DNA of 64,000 nucleotides from Caballeronia sp. SBC1 (GCF_011493005.1 NZ_CP049156.1:1054001-1118000); one strand, 5' to 3'. Counted from the first letter of the stretch, positions 1 through 9,059 are shown. Numbers and translations are program-made. Notes: generated by a model not told the origin, from the letters alone.

Positions 1-953
1 CGCCATCCGTGCGCACCGCGGATGCTGGCACCACCAGCGCGTTCGGGGTGCTGCCCACCGTCACGCTGCCCGTGCCAAACATGCCGACGCGCAGTGTGGC
101 AGTCGGATTGGGCACCTGGATATAAACCATGATCGAGCGCGAGCCCGGCTGCGCTGCGGGATTGATGCGCGTGACAGTGGACACGACGGGCGGTTCGATG
201 CCATCGAACCGGATGGAAACGGGCTGGCCGATTCGAACGCGGCCGATTTCCCCCACGGGCACGGGGGCTTCGAGTTCAAGCTGGGTCAGGTCGACGACAT
301 CGAACAATTTGCTGTCGACGGCCACACGCTCCCCGGGTTCAATGCTTCGCGACGCAATCTGACCGCTGAACGGCGCGCGCACGATGGTGTCCGCCACCGA
401 CAAATTCGACGATGCCAGCGCAGCGCGGGCAGCCGCGAGATTGGCGGCAGCGATGGTGTACTGGCTTTGGGCCGTATCGAAGGCATTTTTTGAGATGAAG
501 CCCTTTTCGACGAGCACGCGATTGTTCTCGAGCGTTTGTTTCGCGATATCCAACTGACCGGCCATGGCGGCCATTTGCCCACGCGATTGCTCGGCGCGAG
601 CGGCGTAGTCGCGGGCGTCGATGGAGGCGAGTATTTGTCCTGCCTTGACGGTATCGCCTTCACGCGCCCGCACGTCGAGAGCCGAGCCCGCCACTTTCGC
701 CTTGACGGCAGCTTGCGTGACGGCGCGAAGTGAACCGGTGAGCGGCAGCGTTTCGGACAGCGTGTGACGCGTGAGCGCGGCGAGGTCACCGGGCGTGAAT
801 TCGATGACAGACTCGTCGGCGGAGGACGAAGCCGATGTTGCCGGTGCGCCGGCGCTCGCGCGTTTTCTGAGCGTGTGTGTGATGCCGAGCGTCAGTACGA
901 TGATGACAACAATTGCCGCGATGAGGATGTTTCGTTTTCTTGATAGATGCATT
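1..953 (-). CDS. Efflux RND transporter periplasmic adaptor subunit (HlyD/MFP family), 3' end outside the window
   Basis: The reading frame is open from an ATG at 953 down to the window edge, about 317 codons, so the C-terminus is missing. The N-terminus has a short basic stretch, then one hydrophobic anchor (about residues 8-24). A split biotinyl-lipoyl domain follows (AGSALDVRAREGDTVKAGQI and later VRAPFSGQIASRSIEPGE) flanking a helical hairpin, then a beta-barrel region. This is the membrane-fusion adaptor that links an inner-membrane RND pump to an outer-membrane channel. The pump gene would be expected to the left, outside the window. Substrate cannot be inferred. It is on the same strand as hemN, about 110 bases downstream of it. 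Confidence 0.9.
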
Positions 954-1062
954 GCGTGTCTGTGGAGCGTGAAGCACGCCGCACGATAGCGCATTTACGG
1001 CTGGCGAGCGTCAAAGTTGCGAAAGGCCGTGGGGAGGGTCGCCCAGACTTTGACGCCAGCGA

Positions 1063-2436
1063 TCAAATCGTCCGTGAAAACCGCTGCGTTGTGTTCCCGG
1101 CGAGATACCGATCGAAGATCATGGCCACGTTACGTACGAGCAGGCGCCCGGCGGGAAGCACTTCGATGCCATCGTGGTTCACCTTGACCAGCCCATCGGC
1201 CTCAAGCGGTTTCAACCGCTCCAGCTCACTGGCAAAAGCAGTCTCGAACCGAATCCCATAAACCGCTTCCAACGCATCAAAGCGCAGTGAAAACTGACAC
1301 ATGATTTCACTGATGATGTCGCGCCGCAGCCGATCATCGGCGCTTAGCCGCACGCCTCGTGCAATAGCGAGTTCGCCGCGATCGATCGCAGCGGCGTAAC
1401 CGGCCATGTCCTTGGCGTTCTGCGCGTAGACATCGCCGACCTTGCCAATGGAAGACACCCCCAATCCGATCAGATCGCAATCCGCCTGGGTGCTGTAACC
1501 CTGAAAATTTCGATGCAGCGTACCCGCTCGCTGCGCCACGGCTAGTTCATCGTTTGGCAAAGCGAAATGATCCATCCCGATGTACACATAACCTGCGTCA
1601 GTCAGTTTCTCGATAACCCGTTCGAGAAGCGCCAGACGCACAGCCGGCGAGGGCAATGTGGCTTCATCCATCTGCCGCTGCATCTTGAAAACAGACGGCA
1701 TATGCGCATAGCCGAACACCGAAAGCCGGTCGGGCGCGAGCGTGATCATCGTGTCGAGCGTACGGCTGAAGCTCTCCACGCTCTGATGCGGCAAGCCATA
1801 GATCAGATCAACGCTGACCGATTTAAACCCTTCGGCCCGTGCCGCCGACATCACCCTTTGCGTCATCTCGAGCGGTTGAACGCGATTGACCGCTTGCTGC
1901 ACACGCAGATCAAAGTCTTGCACCCCGAAGCTCAGCCGGTTGAAACCCAGCTCGCGCAATACGTTGATTGTTTCTGGCGATGCCTCGCGCGGATCGACTT
2001 CGATCGAATATTCGGCCTGCGCGTCGGGCAGAAGGCGAAAAGACTCAGCGGTCGCGATCATCAATTCGGCCATTTCATCGTGCGACAAAAACGTCGGTGT
2101 ACCGCCGCCCCAATGCAACTGCGACACCGGGCGGGAGGTGTCGAAACATGCCGCCTGCAACAACAGTTCACGTTTCAACAGATCGAGATAGGGACGCGCG
2201 TGCGCACGATTTTTTGTAGCGATCTTGTTGCAGCCGCAATAGAAACAGACGGTGTCGCAGAATGGAATATGGAAGTACAGCGAAAGATCCGTCGATGCCG
2301 CTCCCGGGTCCGCCGCCGCCCGATGGTAATGGCCGGGATCGAAGGTATCGGTGAATTGAACGGCGGGGGGATACGACGTGTAGCGCGGACCGGCCGCGTC
2401 GTATTTCGTGAGCAGATCGGGGCGGAAGAGGGACAT
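1063..2436 (-). CDS. hemN: Oxygen-independent coproporphyrinogen III oxidase (radical SAM)
   Basis: Cytoplasmic radical-SAM enzyme that decarboxylates coproporphyrinogen III to protoporphyrinogen IX without oxygen, a late heme-synthesis step. The [4Fe-4S] motif is visible as HIPFCDTVCFYCGCNK (CxxxCxxC plus the fourth Cys typical of true HemN), preceded by the family signature KYDAAGPRYTSYPPAVQF. The ATG at 2436 (MSLFRPDLL) gives 457 residues, the usual HemN length. A longer frame reaching 2526 adds 30 low-quality residues and is not preferred. The ribosome site is weak. It lies head-to-head with the YkgJ-like gene, and its promoter must lie within or close to that gene's start. Confidence 0.95.
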   Translation of the reverse strand: MSLFRPDLLTKYDAAGPRYTSYPPAVQFTDTFDPGHYHRAAADPGAASTDLSLYFHIPFCDTVCFYCGCNKIATKNRAHARPYLDLLKRELLLQAACFDTSRPVSQLHWGGGTPTFLSHDEMAELMIATAESFRLLPDAQAEYSIEVDPREASPETINVLRELGFNRLSFGVQDFDLRVQQAVNRVQPLEMTQRVMSAARAEGFKSVSVDLIYGLPHQSVESFSRTLDTMITLAPDRLSVFGYAHMPSVFKMQRQMDEATLPSPAVRLALLERVIEKLTDAGYVYIGMDHFALPNDELAVAQRAGTLHRNFQGYSTQADCDLIGLGVSSIGKVGDVYAQNAKDMAGYAAAIDRGELAIARGVRLSADDRLRRDIISEIMCQFSLRFDALEAVYGIRFETAFASELERLKPLEADGLVKVNHDGIEVLPAGRLLVRNVAMIFDRYLAGNTTQRFSRTI

Positions 2437-2563
2437 TGCGGACGGACTTGAAGAGGGTGCTTCGAGTCTAGCCGACACGTTGTCCCAATTCTTGCGTGAT
2501 AACGCCGCAGCCGCACGGTGGCACAATGTCGGGTTGCCTCATTTGCCCAAACAGTACGAACCG

Positions 2564-2857
2564 ATGTCTGCCGCCCTCCGTCCGAACTCTGCACACGCGT
2601 GCCGCGAAAGCTGCGGCGCATGCTGTATTGCGCCGTCGATTTCGAGCGCGATTCCCGGCATGCCCGACGGCAAGCCGGCCGGCGTGCGCTGCGTCCAGCT
2701 CGGGGCGGATCTTCGCTGCGCGATTTTTGGCGATCCGCGCAGACCGGCCTGCTGCTCGGGCCTGCAGCCATCGGAGTCCATGTGCGGCGACACGCGTGCT
2801 TACGCGCTGGCGTGGCTCACGCAACTCGAAATCGATACGCAACCTGAGCGCGCGTAA
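2564..2857 (+). CDS. YkgJ family cysteine cluster protein
   Basis: A 97-residue protein with the YkgJ/CxxCxxCC-type cysteine cluster (CRESCGACC, residues 13-21) and further cysteines downstream (GVRC, RCAIFG, PACC, MCGDT). Members of this family are proposed to bind zinc or iron, and their biochemical role is not established. The ATG at 2564 is chosen because conservation-like sequence begins just after it. The frame is open further upstream, but that region overlaps the divergent hemN start. No strong ribosome site is visible, so the start is moderately certain. Confidence 0.82.
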   Translation: MSAALRPNSAHACRESCGACCIAPSISSAIPGMPDGKPAGVRCVQLGADLRCAIFGDPRRPACCSGLQPSESMCGDTRAYALAWLTQLEIDTQPERA

Positions 2858-2876
2858 CCGGTCGAACGCTCATCCT

Positions 2877-2919
2877 GCAAGTTCAGATCACGTTCAAGCT
2901 CAGGTTCAAGTTCAAGTCA
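2877..2919 (+). repeat. Degenerate TTCA-rich short repeat before the DUF1439 gene
   Basis: Several copies of TTCA spaced 6-9 bases apart (for example AGGTTCAAGTTCAAGTCAC) lie just upstream of the ribosome site of the next gene. It looks like slipped-strand expansion in a leader. No function is inferred. Confidence 0.35.
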
Positions 2920-2933
2920 CTGGAGAATTTCGC

Positions 2934-3521
2934 ATGACTCAAGCCGTTGCGCCGAAGCGGCGCCGGTTCCTGCTCGCAGCCCTTGGCGGCGCGGGCGCGG
3001 TGGCGCTGGGAACCCAGGGATGCGCCGCATCGATATTTCCGTTCATCCCCGATCACTACACGTTCAGCCAGGCGCAGGTCCAGGACGCGTTGCAGCGCAA
3101 GTTTCCCTTGGAACGCACGGCCTCGCAGATTTTCGATGTCACGCTGAGCAATCCGCTGGTCGGCCTCGCGCCCGATCGCAACCGGATTACGGTACGGCTG
3201 GACGCGCGGCTTGCCACGCCGTTCATCCCGAATCCGGTCACGGGAATATTTACACTTTCCAGTCAGCTTGCTTACGACGCACCCAGTCATTCGGTGATCC
3301 TGATGTCGCCGACCGTCGACAACGCCCAGGTCTCCGGCGAGGCTGCGCAATACAACCAGCAGATCAACGCGGTCGGCGCGGTCATGGCAACGCAGTTCCT
3401 GGACCGTTACCCCATCTACACATTCAAGCCAGAACAATTGCAGTTTGCCGGTGTTAATTACGAACCCGGTACAATCACCGTCCTTACAAACGGCATACGT
3501 GTGCAGATCGTCGAGAAGTAG
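2934..3521 (+). CDS. DUF1439 domain-containing lipoprotein-like protein
   Basis: A 195-residue exported protein. The N-terminus carries an arginine-rich, twin-arginine-like start (KRRRFLLAALGG), a hydrophobic stretch, and a cysteine at residue 30 in GTQGCAAS, which could be a lipidation site although the lipobox is imperfect. The mature part (SQAQVQDALQRKFPLERT and FTLSSQLAYD) matches the DUF1439 pattern of small proteobacterial envelope proteins related to YceB. The family's job is unknown; lipid binding is only suspected. The ATG at 2934 has GGAGAA eight bases upstream. It precedes uppP, and joint transcription is possible but the gap is 78 bases. Confidence 0.85.
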   Translation: MTQAVAPKRRRFLLAALGGAGAVALGTQGCAASIFPFIPDHYTFSQAQVQDALQRKFPLERTASQIFDVTLSNPLVGLAPDRNRITVRLDARLATPFIPNPVTGIFTLSSQLAYDAPSHSVILMSPTVDNAQVSGEAAQYNQQINAVGAVMATQFLDRYPIYTFKPEQLQFAGVNYEPGTITVLTNGIRVQIVEK

Positions 3522-3599
3522 TTTTTCTGGCGCAATCCAGTACGCGCATGCCTGAACGATTGGCTGGCGACGGCCAAACTATGCCAAAAGGGCGGAGCG

Positions 3600-4433
3600 A
3601 TGGACTGGATTCTGTTTTGCAAAGCGCTGATTCTGGGTGTGGTGGAGGGTTTGACTGAGTTTTTGCCGGTATCGAGCACGGGACACTTGATCGTTGCCGG
3701 CAGTCTGCTGAATTTCACTGATGCCCAGGCCAAGACGTTCGACGTCGTGATCCAGTTCGGCGCGATTCTCGCGATTGTCTGGGAATACCGGCGCAAGATC
3801 GGCTCGGTCGTTGCCGGGTTGCCCACGCAGCCCAAGGCGCGAAGGTTTGCGCTGAACGTGATCATCGCGACCATTCCGGCGGTCGTGCTCGGCCTGCTGT
3901 TCGAAAAGCACATCAAGGCCGTTTTGTTCGCGCCGGTGCCGGTGTCCGTGGCGCTGATCGTGGGCGGCATCGTGATCTTGTGGGCGGAAGCGCGGCACCG
4001 CGAGCGCAACATCGCGCCGCGGGTGACGTCGGTGGACGATCTCTCTTACGCCGATGCCTTCAAAGTCGGGCTCGCCCAATGCTTCGCGCTGATTCCGGGC
4101 ACGTCGCGCTCGGGGTCGACGATTATCGGTGGGATGTTGTTCGGGCTGGAACGCAAAGTCGCCACCGAGTTTTCATTCTTTCTCGCGATTCCCATTATTT
4201 TCGGCGCCACGCTTTATGAACTCGCGAAGGAGTGGCGCACGCTGTCGGTCGATTCAGTGGGCTTGTTTATCGTCGGGATGGTGGCCGCGTTTGTCAGCGC
4301 ATTCGTGTGTATTCGATGGCTGTTGCGTTACGTCGCCACACACGATTTCACGGCGTTCGCGTGGTATCGGATCGGCTTCGGGCTGCTGATCCTGATTGTT
4401 GGGTATAGCGGTGGGCTGAGTTGGGCGGAATGA
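3600..4433 (+). CDS. uppP: Undecaprenyl-diphosphatase (UppP/BacA)
   Basis: Integral membrane phosphatase that recycles undecaprenyl diphosphate to the monophosphate for peptidoglycan, LPS O-antigen and other glycan synthesis; overproduction gives bacitracin resistance in relatives. The two family motifs are intact: [15 protein letters not shown] at residues 16-30 and PGTSRSG at 166-172. Several hydrophobic helices make up the rest. The length of 277 residues is normal. The ATG at 3600 has GGCGGAG just upstream. It is convergent with trmB, with a strong hairpin between them. Confidence 0.96.
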   Translation: MDWILFCKALILGVVEGLTEFLPVSSTGHLIVAGSLLNFTDAQAKTFDVVIQFGAILAIVWEYRRKIGSVVAGLPTQPKARRFALNVIIATIPAVVLGLLFEKHIKAVLFAPVPVSVALIVGGIVILWAEARHRERNIAPRVTSVDDLSYADAFKVGLAQCFALIPGTSRSGSTIIGGMLFGLERKVATEFSFFLAIPIIFGATLYELAKEWRTLSVDSVGLFIVGMVAAFVSAFVCIRWLLRYVATHDFTAFAWYRIGFGLLILIVGYSGGLSWAE

Positions 4434-4490
4434 TGATTCAACGCCGCTTTGCCCTTGGCGAGCAGGCCTGAAAATCTGCAAGCACAGTCG

Positions 4491-4528
4491 AAACAGGCCG
4501 TTCCAACTCACGTTGGAACGGCCTGTTT
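4491..4528. terminator. Bidirectional intrinsic terminator between uppP and trmB
   Basis: A 16-bp perfect stem (AAACAGGCCGTTCCAA / TTGGAACGGCCTGTTT) with a six-base loop, followed by more T on the + strand. Convergent genes lie on both sides. The inner core GCCGTTCCAA / TTGGAACGGC recurs at 15505-15542 and, in altered form, near 46400. Confidence 0.85.
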
Positions 4529-4560
4529 TTGCGTTGATTTGACGATTATTGAGCCGTGCT

Positions 4561-5328
4561 TCAGCGGCGCTTGAACACCAGATCCCACACGCCGTGGCCG
4601 AGCTTCAATCCGCGGCGCTCGAACTTGGTCACGGGCCGGTAATCGGGACGCTGCGCGTAGTCCGAGCCGGCTGTGTTTTCCAGTGCCGGTTCCGCTGATA
4701 ACACTTCGAGCATCTGTTCGGCATAGTTCTGCCAGTCAGTGGCGAGATGCAGATACCCGCCCGGCTTGAGCCGTGAAACAAGCAGCGCAACGAACTTCGG
4801 CTGGATGAGCCGGCGTTTATGGTGACGCGCCTTGTGCCACGGATCGGGGAAATAGATGTGGACGCCATCTAGGCTGTCCGGCGCAATCATGTGCTCCAGC
4901 ACTTCCACGGCGTCATGCTGAACGACGCGAATATTAGTCAGTTCCTGTTCGCCGATCAGCTTCAGCAACGCGCCCACGCCCGGTTCATGGACCTCGATAC
5001 CGAGAAAATCGTCGGCGGGACGTGCCGACGCGATTTCCGCCGTCGTCGCGCCCATGCCGAAGCCGATCTCCAGCACGCGCGGCGCTTTGCGCCCGAACGC
5101 GGCGTCCCAGTCGAGCGGCTGCGCTGCGTATGGCACGACAAAACGCGGGCCGAATTCATCGAGTGCGCGGCGCTGTCCCGTGGATACCCGTCCCGCACGC
5201 GTGACAAAGCTGCGAATCCGCCGATGACGAAGCGTGCCAGTCACGTCCGCCGCTTTGCTGTCTTTGGCTTCGTCGCGTTCGTCGCTATCGTTGGTTTCGT
5301 CTTGGTCGGGGGTGGAATCGTGGATCAT
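4561..5328 (-). CDS. trmB: tRNA (guanine(46)-N(7))-methyltransferase
   Basis: SAM-dependent enzyme that makes m7G at position 46 in the variable loop of tRNAs. The SAM-binding motif is [15 protein letters not shown] and the TrmB hallmark is [15 protein letters not shown]; the C-terminal tail [18 protein letters not shown] is also typical. The ATG at 5328 (MIHDSTPDQ) gives 255 residues, including an acidic, low-complexity N-terminal extension. The open frame continues upstream through the terminator and the tRNA-Gly gene, so the longer start is rejected. It sits directly downstream of a tRNA gene on the same strand, separated by that gene's terminator. Confidence 0.95.
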   Translation of the reverse strand: MIHDSTPDQDETNDSDERDEAKDSKAADVTGTLRHRRIRSFVTRAGRVSTGQRRALDEFGPRFVVPYAAQPLDWDAAFGRKAPRVLEIGFGMGATTAEIASARPADDFLGIEVHEPGVGALLKLIGEQELTNIRVVQHDAVEVLEHMIAPDSLDGVHIYFPDPWHKARHHKRRLIQPKFVALLVSRLKPGGYLHLATDWQNYAEQMLEVLSAEPALENTAGSDYAQRPDYRPVTKFERRGLKLGHGVWDLVFKRR

Positions 5329-5403
5329 CGAAAAAGAATGCGGCTTCTGGGGTTGAGCGGAGCTTGGCGGCAAAGCGAGGCAAACCTGGCGCTGCTGTAA
5401 ATC

Positions 5404-5432
5404 AAAAAAGCCGCCTTCGAAGGCGGCTTTTT
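5404..5432 (-). terminator. Intrinsic terminator after tRNA-Gly
   Basis: A near-perfect palindrome (AAGCCGCCTT CG AAGGCGGCTT) flanked by A and T tracts, 12 bases past the tRNA 3' end on the minus strand. It probably ends the tRNA transcript, and because of the flanking tracts it could work both ways. Confidence 0.8.
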
Positions 5433-5444
5433 GTGAACGAAAAC

Positions 5445-5518
5445 TGGAGCGGGCGATGGGAATCGAACCCACGGCTCTAGCTTGGGAAGCTAGGGTATTA
5501 CCATTATACGACGCCCGC
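5445..5518 (-). tRNA. glyU: tRNA-Gly(CCC)
   Basis: The minus strand folds as a 74-base tRNA: acceptor GCGGGCG/CGCCCGC, an anticodon stem CTAGC/GCTAG with loop TTCCCAA giving anticodon CCC, and a T-arm with GGTTCGATTCC. The 3' TCCA is encoded in the DNA. The anticodon reads GGG glycine codons. It is the only tRNA seen in the window and has its own promoter and terminator. Confidence 0.95.
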
Positions 5519-5528
5519 AGAGACCGCG

Positions 5529-5558
5529 ATTTTACGCGGAATACCCCGTCTACCGCAA
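5529..5558 (-). promoter_or_regulatory. Sigma-70-type promoter of tRNA-Gly
   Basis: On the minus strand, TTGCGG (5553-5558), an 18-base spacer and TAAAAT (5529-5534), followed by a GC-rich discriminator, with the -10 about 11 bases before the mature tRNA 5' end. The match to consensus is good for -10 and fair for -35. Confidence 0.6.
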
Positions 5559-5592
5559 CTTTACCCGGATCGACGAGAATTGAACCCTGAAA

Positions 5593-6165
5593 TCACACGC
5601 CGAACATGGTCATGGTAACGGCTAGCCGCGTGACGACCATCAGCAGTACCTGAACGATCACGAACAGCAGGATAGGCGACAAATCGATACCGCCCATGCG
5701 CGGCAACACGCGCCGCAGCGGCTCGAGAAACGGCGCCGTGAGCTGATACAGCAGCGGCATGGCGGGGGATTGCGGGTTCAGCCACGACAGCAACGCCATC
5801 AGGATCGTCATCCAGATGATGAGATTCAGCGCCCATTTGATGACGGTGATCACCGCGACCAACAGCAATGTAGGCAGCATGGGCACAAGGCCGGCGGGAT
5901 CGACGCCCGCGACCAGGACCAGCAGGATCACGAATACCACTGCCGCAAGGAACGCCGCGACAATGCTCGCCCAGTCGATGGTCTTTGCCGCCGGCAGGAT
6001 CTTGCGCAACGGCAAGACGAGCCAGTTCGTGGCTTGCATCACCGCGTTGGACACGGGGTTGTACGGCGGCATGCGGACGACCTGCATCCACGCGCGCAGC
6101 AGCAGCGCAGCGCCGAACAGCGTGAAGATTGTGTTGAGTAGAAAACGGGCGATCTCGCCGAACAT
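5593..6165 (-). CDS. YggT family integral membrane protein
   Basis: A 190-residue inner-membrane protein with two YggT repeats. The first is around LFGAALLLRAWMQ, followed by PLRKILP; the second is around LLSWLNPQSP, followed by PLRRVLPRMGGIDLSPIL. Four or more hydrophobic helices are visible. YggT proteins are linked to osmotic tolerance and, in plastid relatives, to cytochrome biogenesis or membrane division, but their role in proteobacteria is not defined. The ATG at 6165 has AAAGGA upstream. It is on the same strand as the tRNA but has its own unit. Confidence 0.9.
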   Translation of the reverse strand: MFGEIARFLLNTIFTLFGAALLLRAWMQVVRMPPYNPVSNAVMQATNWLVLPLRKILPAAKTIDWASIVAAFLAAVVFVILLVLVAGVDPAGLVPMLPTLLLVAVITVIKWALNLIIWMTILMALLSWLNPQSPAMPLLYQLTAPFLEPLRRVLPRMGGIDLSPILLFVIVQVLLMVVTRLAVTMTMFGV

Positions 6166-6295
6166 CTCAAATCCTTTTCAAGGCAAAAGCGCGGCGCACA
6201 TGGCCGCGCGGGGTGATACGAGGGCAAGTAAAGCCGCAGCGGAAAACCGCCCGGCTTCATCAATCAGCTACCGTCAGTCTTCAGCCAGCCGCCAG

Positions 6296-6619
6296 TCAGC
6301 TACTGGCGCGGATATCGCTGATCTGCACGACCGGCGGAACACCGTCGGGGTAGTAGTTAACGATGTCCGCCGAGAAGGCTTTCGCATGCGGCGAGACCGC
6401 GGCCGTGAAGTCATCGACGGAATCGAACAGCAGGTGGCCCGCTGCAATATACGTGGGCGTTGAACCTGGCGCGCCGCCCGCGAGGCCCGCTTCAGCCGAC
6501 CAGCCCTTCAGTGCGCTGCCAAGCAAGCCGGCCACCCAGGGCATATGGCTCGCGCAGTAGTAGTCGATGTCGAAGGGCGCATTCTCGCGATACGGATAAA
6601 AAAAGCTCACCTTGATCAT
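6296..6619 (-). CDS. EthD family reductase / dimeric alpha-beta barrel protein
   Basis: A 107-residue protein beginning MIKVSFFYPYRENAPFDIDY and containing HMPWV, SFFYP and an FSADIVNYYPD-type C-terminus, the pattern of EthD-like ferredoxin-fold proteins. EthD itself is needed for ethyl tert-butyl ether breakdown, but most family members are small cytoplasmic proteins of unknown substrate. The ATG at 6619 is preferred to a longer frame reaching 6691, because the extra 24 residues do not look family-like. Confidence 0.85.
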   Translation of the reverse strand: MIKVSFFYPYRENAPFDIDYYCASHMPWVAGLLGSALKGWSAEAGLAGGAPGSTPTYIAAGHLLFDSVDDFTAAVSPHAKAFSADIVNYYPDGVPPVVQISDIRASS

Positions 6620-6924
6620 TGTTCGTTCTCGTAGCTGGAATGGGTTGGCGTCGAGGGTGGCGGCCGAAGCTGGAACTTCGCGTGGGTTCAACGCACGCTC
6701 CGGGTTCTCAATCAGACCACGAACCGCCGATCAGAGCGCTTGTTCCTCCGCTTCTTCCTCGCCTGCTGCCGGCGTCCGGCTTGGTGGCCGAACCCCTCGG
6801 CGGCTTTGCCACACTGGCGTGCCGGGCATCACGATAGCATGGCTTGATGACGCCTTGTGCCGCTTGCCGCACGCCGGTGCACGGGTGCCCCCAAACGGCC
6901 GGTCAAGCGTCTCGGATCGGGTAA
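6620..6924. other. Intergenic region without a supported gene
   Basis: About 305 bases between two minus-strand genes. Short frames exist on both strands but have no ribosome site and read as arginine-rich translations of GC-rich DNA. No terminator or repeat was recognised. Confidence 0.5.
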
Positions 6925-7842
6925 TCAATCGTCGCTCGGCCCGGTCCCGTTCAACACGAGTTCAATGGCGTGTGACATCGCGTCGAGTGCTTCCGCTGGC
7001 GGTGGCGAGGCCCGCCGTTTCGCCAGCGCGACCGCGCGGCGCGAGAGCAGTGCATATAGGGCGGCGTGATCTCCGCCGAGGTCTTGCAGCAGGGCCAGCT
7101 GCTTGATGACGATACTCGCGTCGCCGCGCGACACCGGGCCGGCAAGCGCACCCGGCAAACCCTTTTCACGCGCGGTTTCGATGGTGCCGGCGAGCATCGG
7201 CAAGACTGCGCGCAATGCGTCGTCCTCGGCGAACCCCAACTCTTTCCAGAGCGTCACCGTTTCCGACAGCGAGCACAGCGCAAAGCTGGCCGCGTAGTGC
7301 GCGGCGGCGTGGTACAGCAGGCGTCCACCTGGCGGGATGGAAAGCGGATGGCAGCCCAGCGCCTGGACCAACGCGGTCAGTGTGTCGTGCAACGGCCCGC
7401 TCGCTTCGATCGTGACTGAACAGCCTGCAATGCGCGTCTGGTCGCTCGGCAGGCCGCCGAACAGGAACAATGGATGGAATCCGCCGATAGCTGCACCCTG
7501 CGCCTGGGCCGCAGCGAGGACATCGACGGGCGTGGCGCCACTGCAATGCACGACCGCCTTTGCGTTGCCGAGAGGTTGATCCAGTCGCAAAGCGTTCGCC
7601 GTCGCACCAATGGAGTCGTCGGGAACGGTTAAAAATACGATATCGGCGTGCTGCGCGACCGCGCTGGCGTCATCGGCGACCAGACACTCCGGCAATTCAC
7701 TGGCGAATTCGTATGCCGATGCCGCCGATCGGCTCGCTATCGCGGTGACCGGGTAGCCCGCGCGCGACCAGATTGCTGCCAGACAGCGCGCAAGACGGCC
7801 TGCGCCGACGAAGCCCAAACGGGGCGTCGTTGAAAAAGGCAT
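6925..7842 (-). CDS. Rossmann-like and DUF2520 domain-containing protein
   Basis: A 305-residue NAD(P)-binding protein. The N-terminal Rossmann motif is LGFVGAGRLARCLA, followed by IVFLTVPDDSI and VVHCSGATPVDVL. The all-helical C-terminal DUF2520 domain contains GGFHPLFLFGG and HYAASFALCS. The family resembles 6-phosphogluconate and ketopantoate dehydrogenase-like proteins, and no substrate is known. The ATG at 7842 follows GGAGCAAC. The longer frame to 7977 is rejected because its N-terminus does not fit a Rossmann start. Confidence 0.9.
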   Translation of the reverse strand: MPFSTTPRLGFVGAGRLARCLAAIWSRAGYPVTAIASRSAASAYEFASELPECLVADDASAVAQHADIVFLTVPDDSIGATANALRLDQPLGNAKAVVHCSGATPVDVLAAAQAQGAAIGGFHPLFLFGGLPSDQTRIAGCSVTIEASGPLHDTLTALVQALGCHPLSIPPGGRLLYHAAAHYAASFALCSLSETVTLWKELGFAEDDALRAVLPMLAGTIETAREKGLPGALAGPVSRGDASIVIKQLALLQDLGGDHAALYALLSRRAVALAKRRASPPPAEALDAMSHAIELVLNGTGPSDD

Positions 7843-8060
7843 GGTTGTTGCTCCATAGTATTTGTTGCGATGTGCGGATTCGCGTTCGCGGCGCAAAGTG
7901 AAGTATCGCGCAACGGCGCTGGCGCCATAAAAACGGTGAGGGGCGCTGCCGCCAACGGTTTTGCGAGGCTCGAGCAACTTGCGTTTCGGGCCTGGACAGT
8001 CAGGGTTGGTCTTTTGGCCGATGTGCGCCAGTGCTTGTTTTGCAACGTTTGGGGGTCGCC

Positions 8061-8222
8061 ATGAGTATTTTTGCGTATCGGAAACACCTGCGTTTTCTCA
8101 GCCAGACACATCGACGCCAGTGGTGGGATCAGCGCAAGCGGCTGACGCCGAGGGTCAGGATCAGCGGGGCATATGTGCCACCCAGCGTTACCCGCGAATT
8201 CGCCTACGTGAAGGTGGGCTGA
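8061..8222 (+). CDS. Small basic ORF, uncertain
   Basis: A 53-codon frame (MSIFAYRKHLRFLSQTH...) rich in Arg, Lys and Trp, with GGGGGTCGCC before the ATG as a possible ribosome site. I do not recognise it. Third-position GC is only moderately high. It may be a real small protein or a chance frame. Confidence 0.25.
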   Translation: MSIFAYRKHLRFLSQTHRRQWWDQRKRLTPRVRISGAYVPPSVTREFAYVKVG

Positions 8223-8261
8223 ACCGGTAGGCTGAATCGGCGGATTGAGTGCCGTTGCCTG

Positions 8262-8287
8262 AAAAAAGCAGCATCGTTTGAAGATGC
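8262..8287 (-). terminator. Intrinsic terminator on the minus strand with no obvious gene
   Basis: On the minus strand, GCATC, a seven-base loop and GATGC, then TGC and six T. The five-base-pair stem is short but the T tract is clear. No minus-strand gene ends here, so it may close a short non-coding transcript. Confidence 0.4.
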
Positions 8288-8340
8288 CCCGTTCGACGCT
8301 TCCCGGTCGGCGGGGTTTTCCATTTCTCGGCCACTAAAAG

Positions 8341-8365
8341 CAAAGTGTAATGAATCATTACTTTG
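8341..8365. repeat. Bulged palindrome around GTAATGAATCATTAC
   Basis: A perfect 15-bp palindrome GTAATGAATCATTAC is flanked by CAAAGT and TTTG, so the symmetry continues outward with a two-base bulge. It could be an operator or an RNA hairpin. Confidence 0.4.
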
Positions 8366-8631
8366 GTGACATTCGGAATAATGCTCGGACAACGTCGGCC
8401 AAGCGACGGCTTTCTCAGCAAACCCTTAATCCGCCTCGATAAGTCCTTGCGGCAAGGCCAGCGCGGCTGTGCGCCTGCTTGAAATTCGACAGACAAAACC
8501 CACTTTTAGGACTGTAGATATTGCAATTTGCAACAAATGCTTAAGGTGGGATTCAGGGTTTTTAGCTACATTGAATGCATGTCGTTGCGGTGACCGGTCA
8601 TGTGTACAGGACCGCGGCGGGGAGAATAAAA

Positions 8632-8958
8632 GTGAAAAAGATAGTACAGGTTCTGGCTGCTGCTGCGCTTGGGGTCGGCCTTGTGAGCGCCGCGCAGGCG
8701 CACGTTTCGGTGGGTATCGGCATTGGGGTGCCGGTTGCGCCGGCTTATCCGGTGTACGCAGCTCCGCCGCCGCCCGTGTATTACGCGCCGGGCCCGGTTG
8801 TCTATGCGCCGCCGCCTGTGGTCTACGCACCGCCCGTTGTGGTTGGCGGCTATTACGGCGGTCCGTACTGGCGCGGTCATTATCGTGGCGGTTACGGGTA
8901 CGGATACCATGGCGGATATCGCGGCTACCACGGTGGTTATGGCGGCTGGCGTCATTGA
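8632..8958 (+). CDS. Secreted Pro/Tyr/Gly/His-rich small protein
   Basis: A 108-residue protein starting at GTG (8632) with GGGGAGAA seven bases upstream. It has a clear signal peptide (VKKIVQVLAAAALGVGLVSAAQA), then alternating hydrophobic and proline motifs (PPPVYYAPGPVVYAPPPV), and ends in a Gly-Tyr-His-Arg tail (YHGGYRGYHGGYGG). Such proteins are common in Burkholderia and unassigned; the histidines could bind metal, but that is inference. It has its own terminator downstream. Confidence 0.8.
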   Translation: MKKIVQVLAAAALGVGLVSAAQAHVSVGIGIGVPVAPAYPVYAAPPPPVYYAPGPVVYAPPPVVYAPPVVVGGYYGGPYWRGHYRGGYGYGYHGGYRGYHGGYGGWRH

Positions 8959-9014
8959 GATTCCAGGCATGACCGGGTCAGCTAACTGACTGTTCGAATA
9001 TTGGATTTGCTGCA

Positions 9015-9059
9015 AAACAGCGCAACGCTGGCGTCGAGTCAGGTTGCGCTGTTTCTTTT
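9015..9059 (+). terminator. Intrinsic terminator after the Gly/Tyr-rich gene
   Basis: Stem AAACAGCGCAAC / GTTGCGCTGTTT (12 bp) with a 16-base loop, followed by CTTTTT. Confidence 0.8.

Larger units (their letters stand above)
8223..8631. other. Gene-free stretch containing a minus-strand terminator and a palindrome
   Basis: About 400 bases between the small uncertain ORF and the Gly/Tyr-rich gene. It contains a terminator oriented for the minus strand (8262-8287), a bulged palindrome (8341-8365) and a TTGCAATTTGCAA motif (8521-8533). No convincing coding frame was seen on either strand. Confidence 0.5.

Noticed and set aside
5329..5472. Longer trmB start
   Set aside because: The extra codons run through a terminator and into the tRNA-Gly gene.
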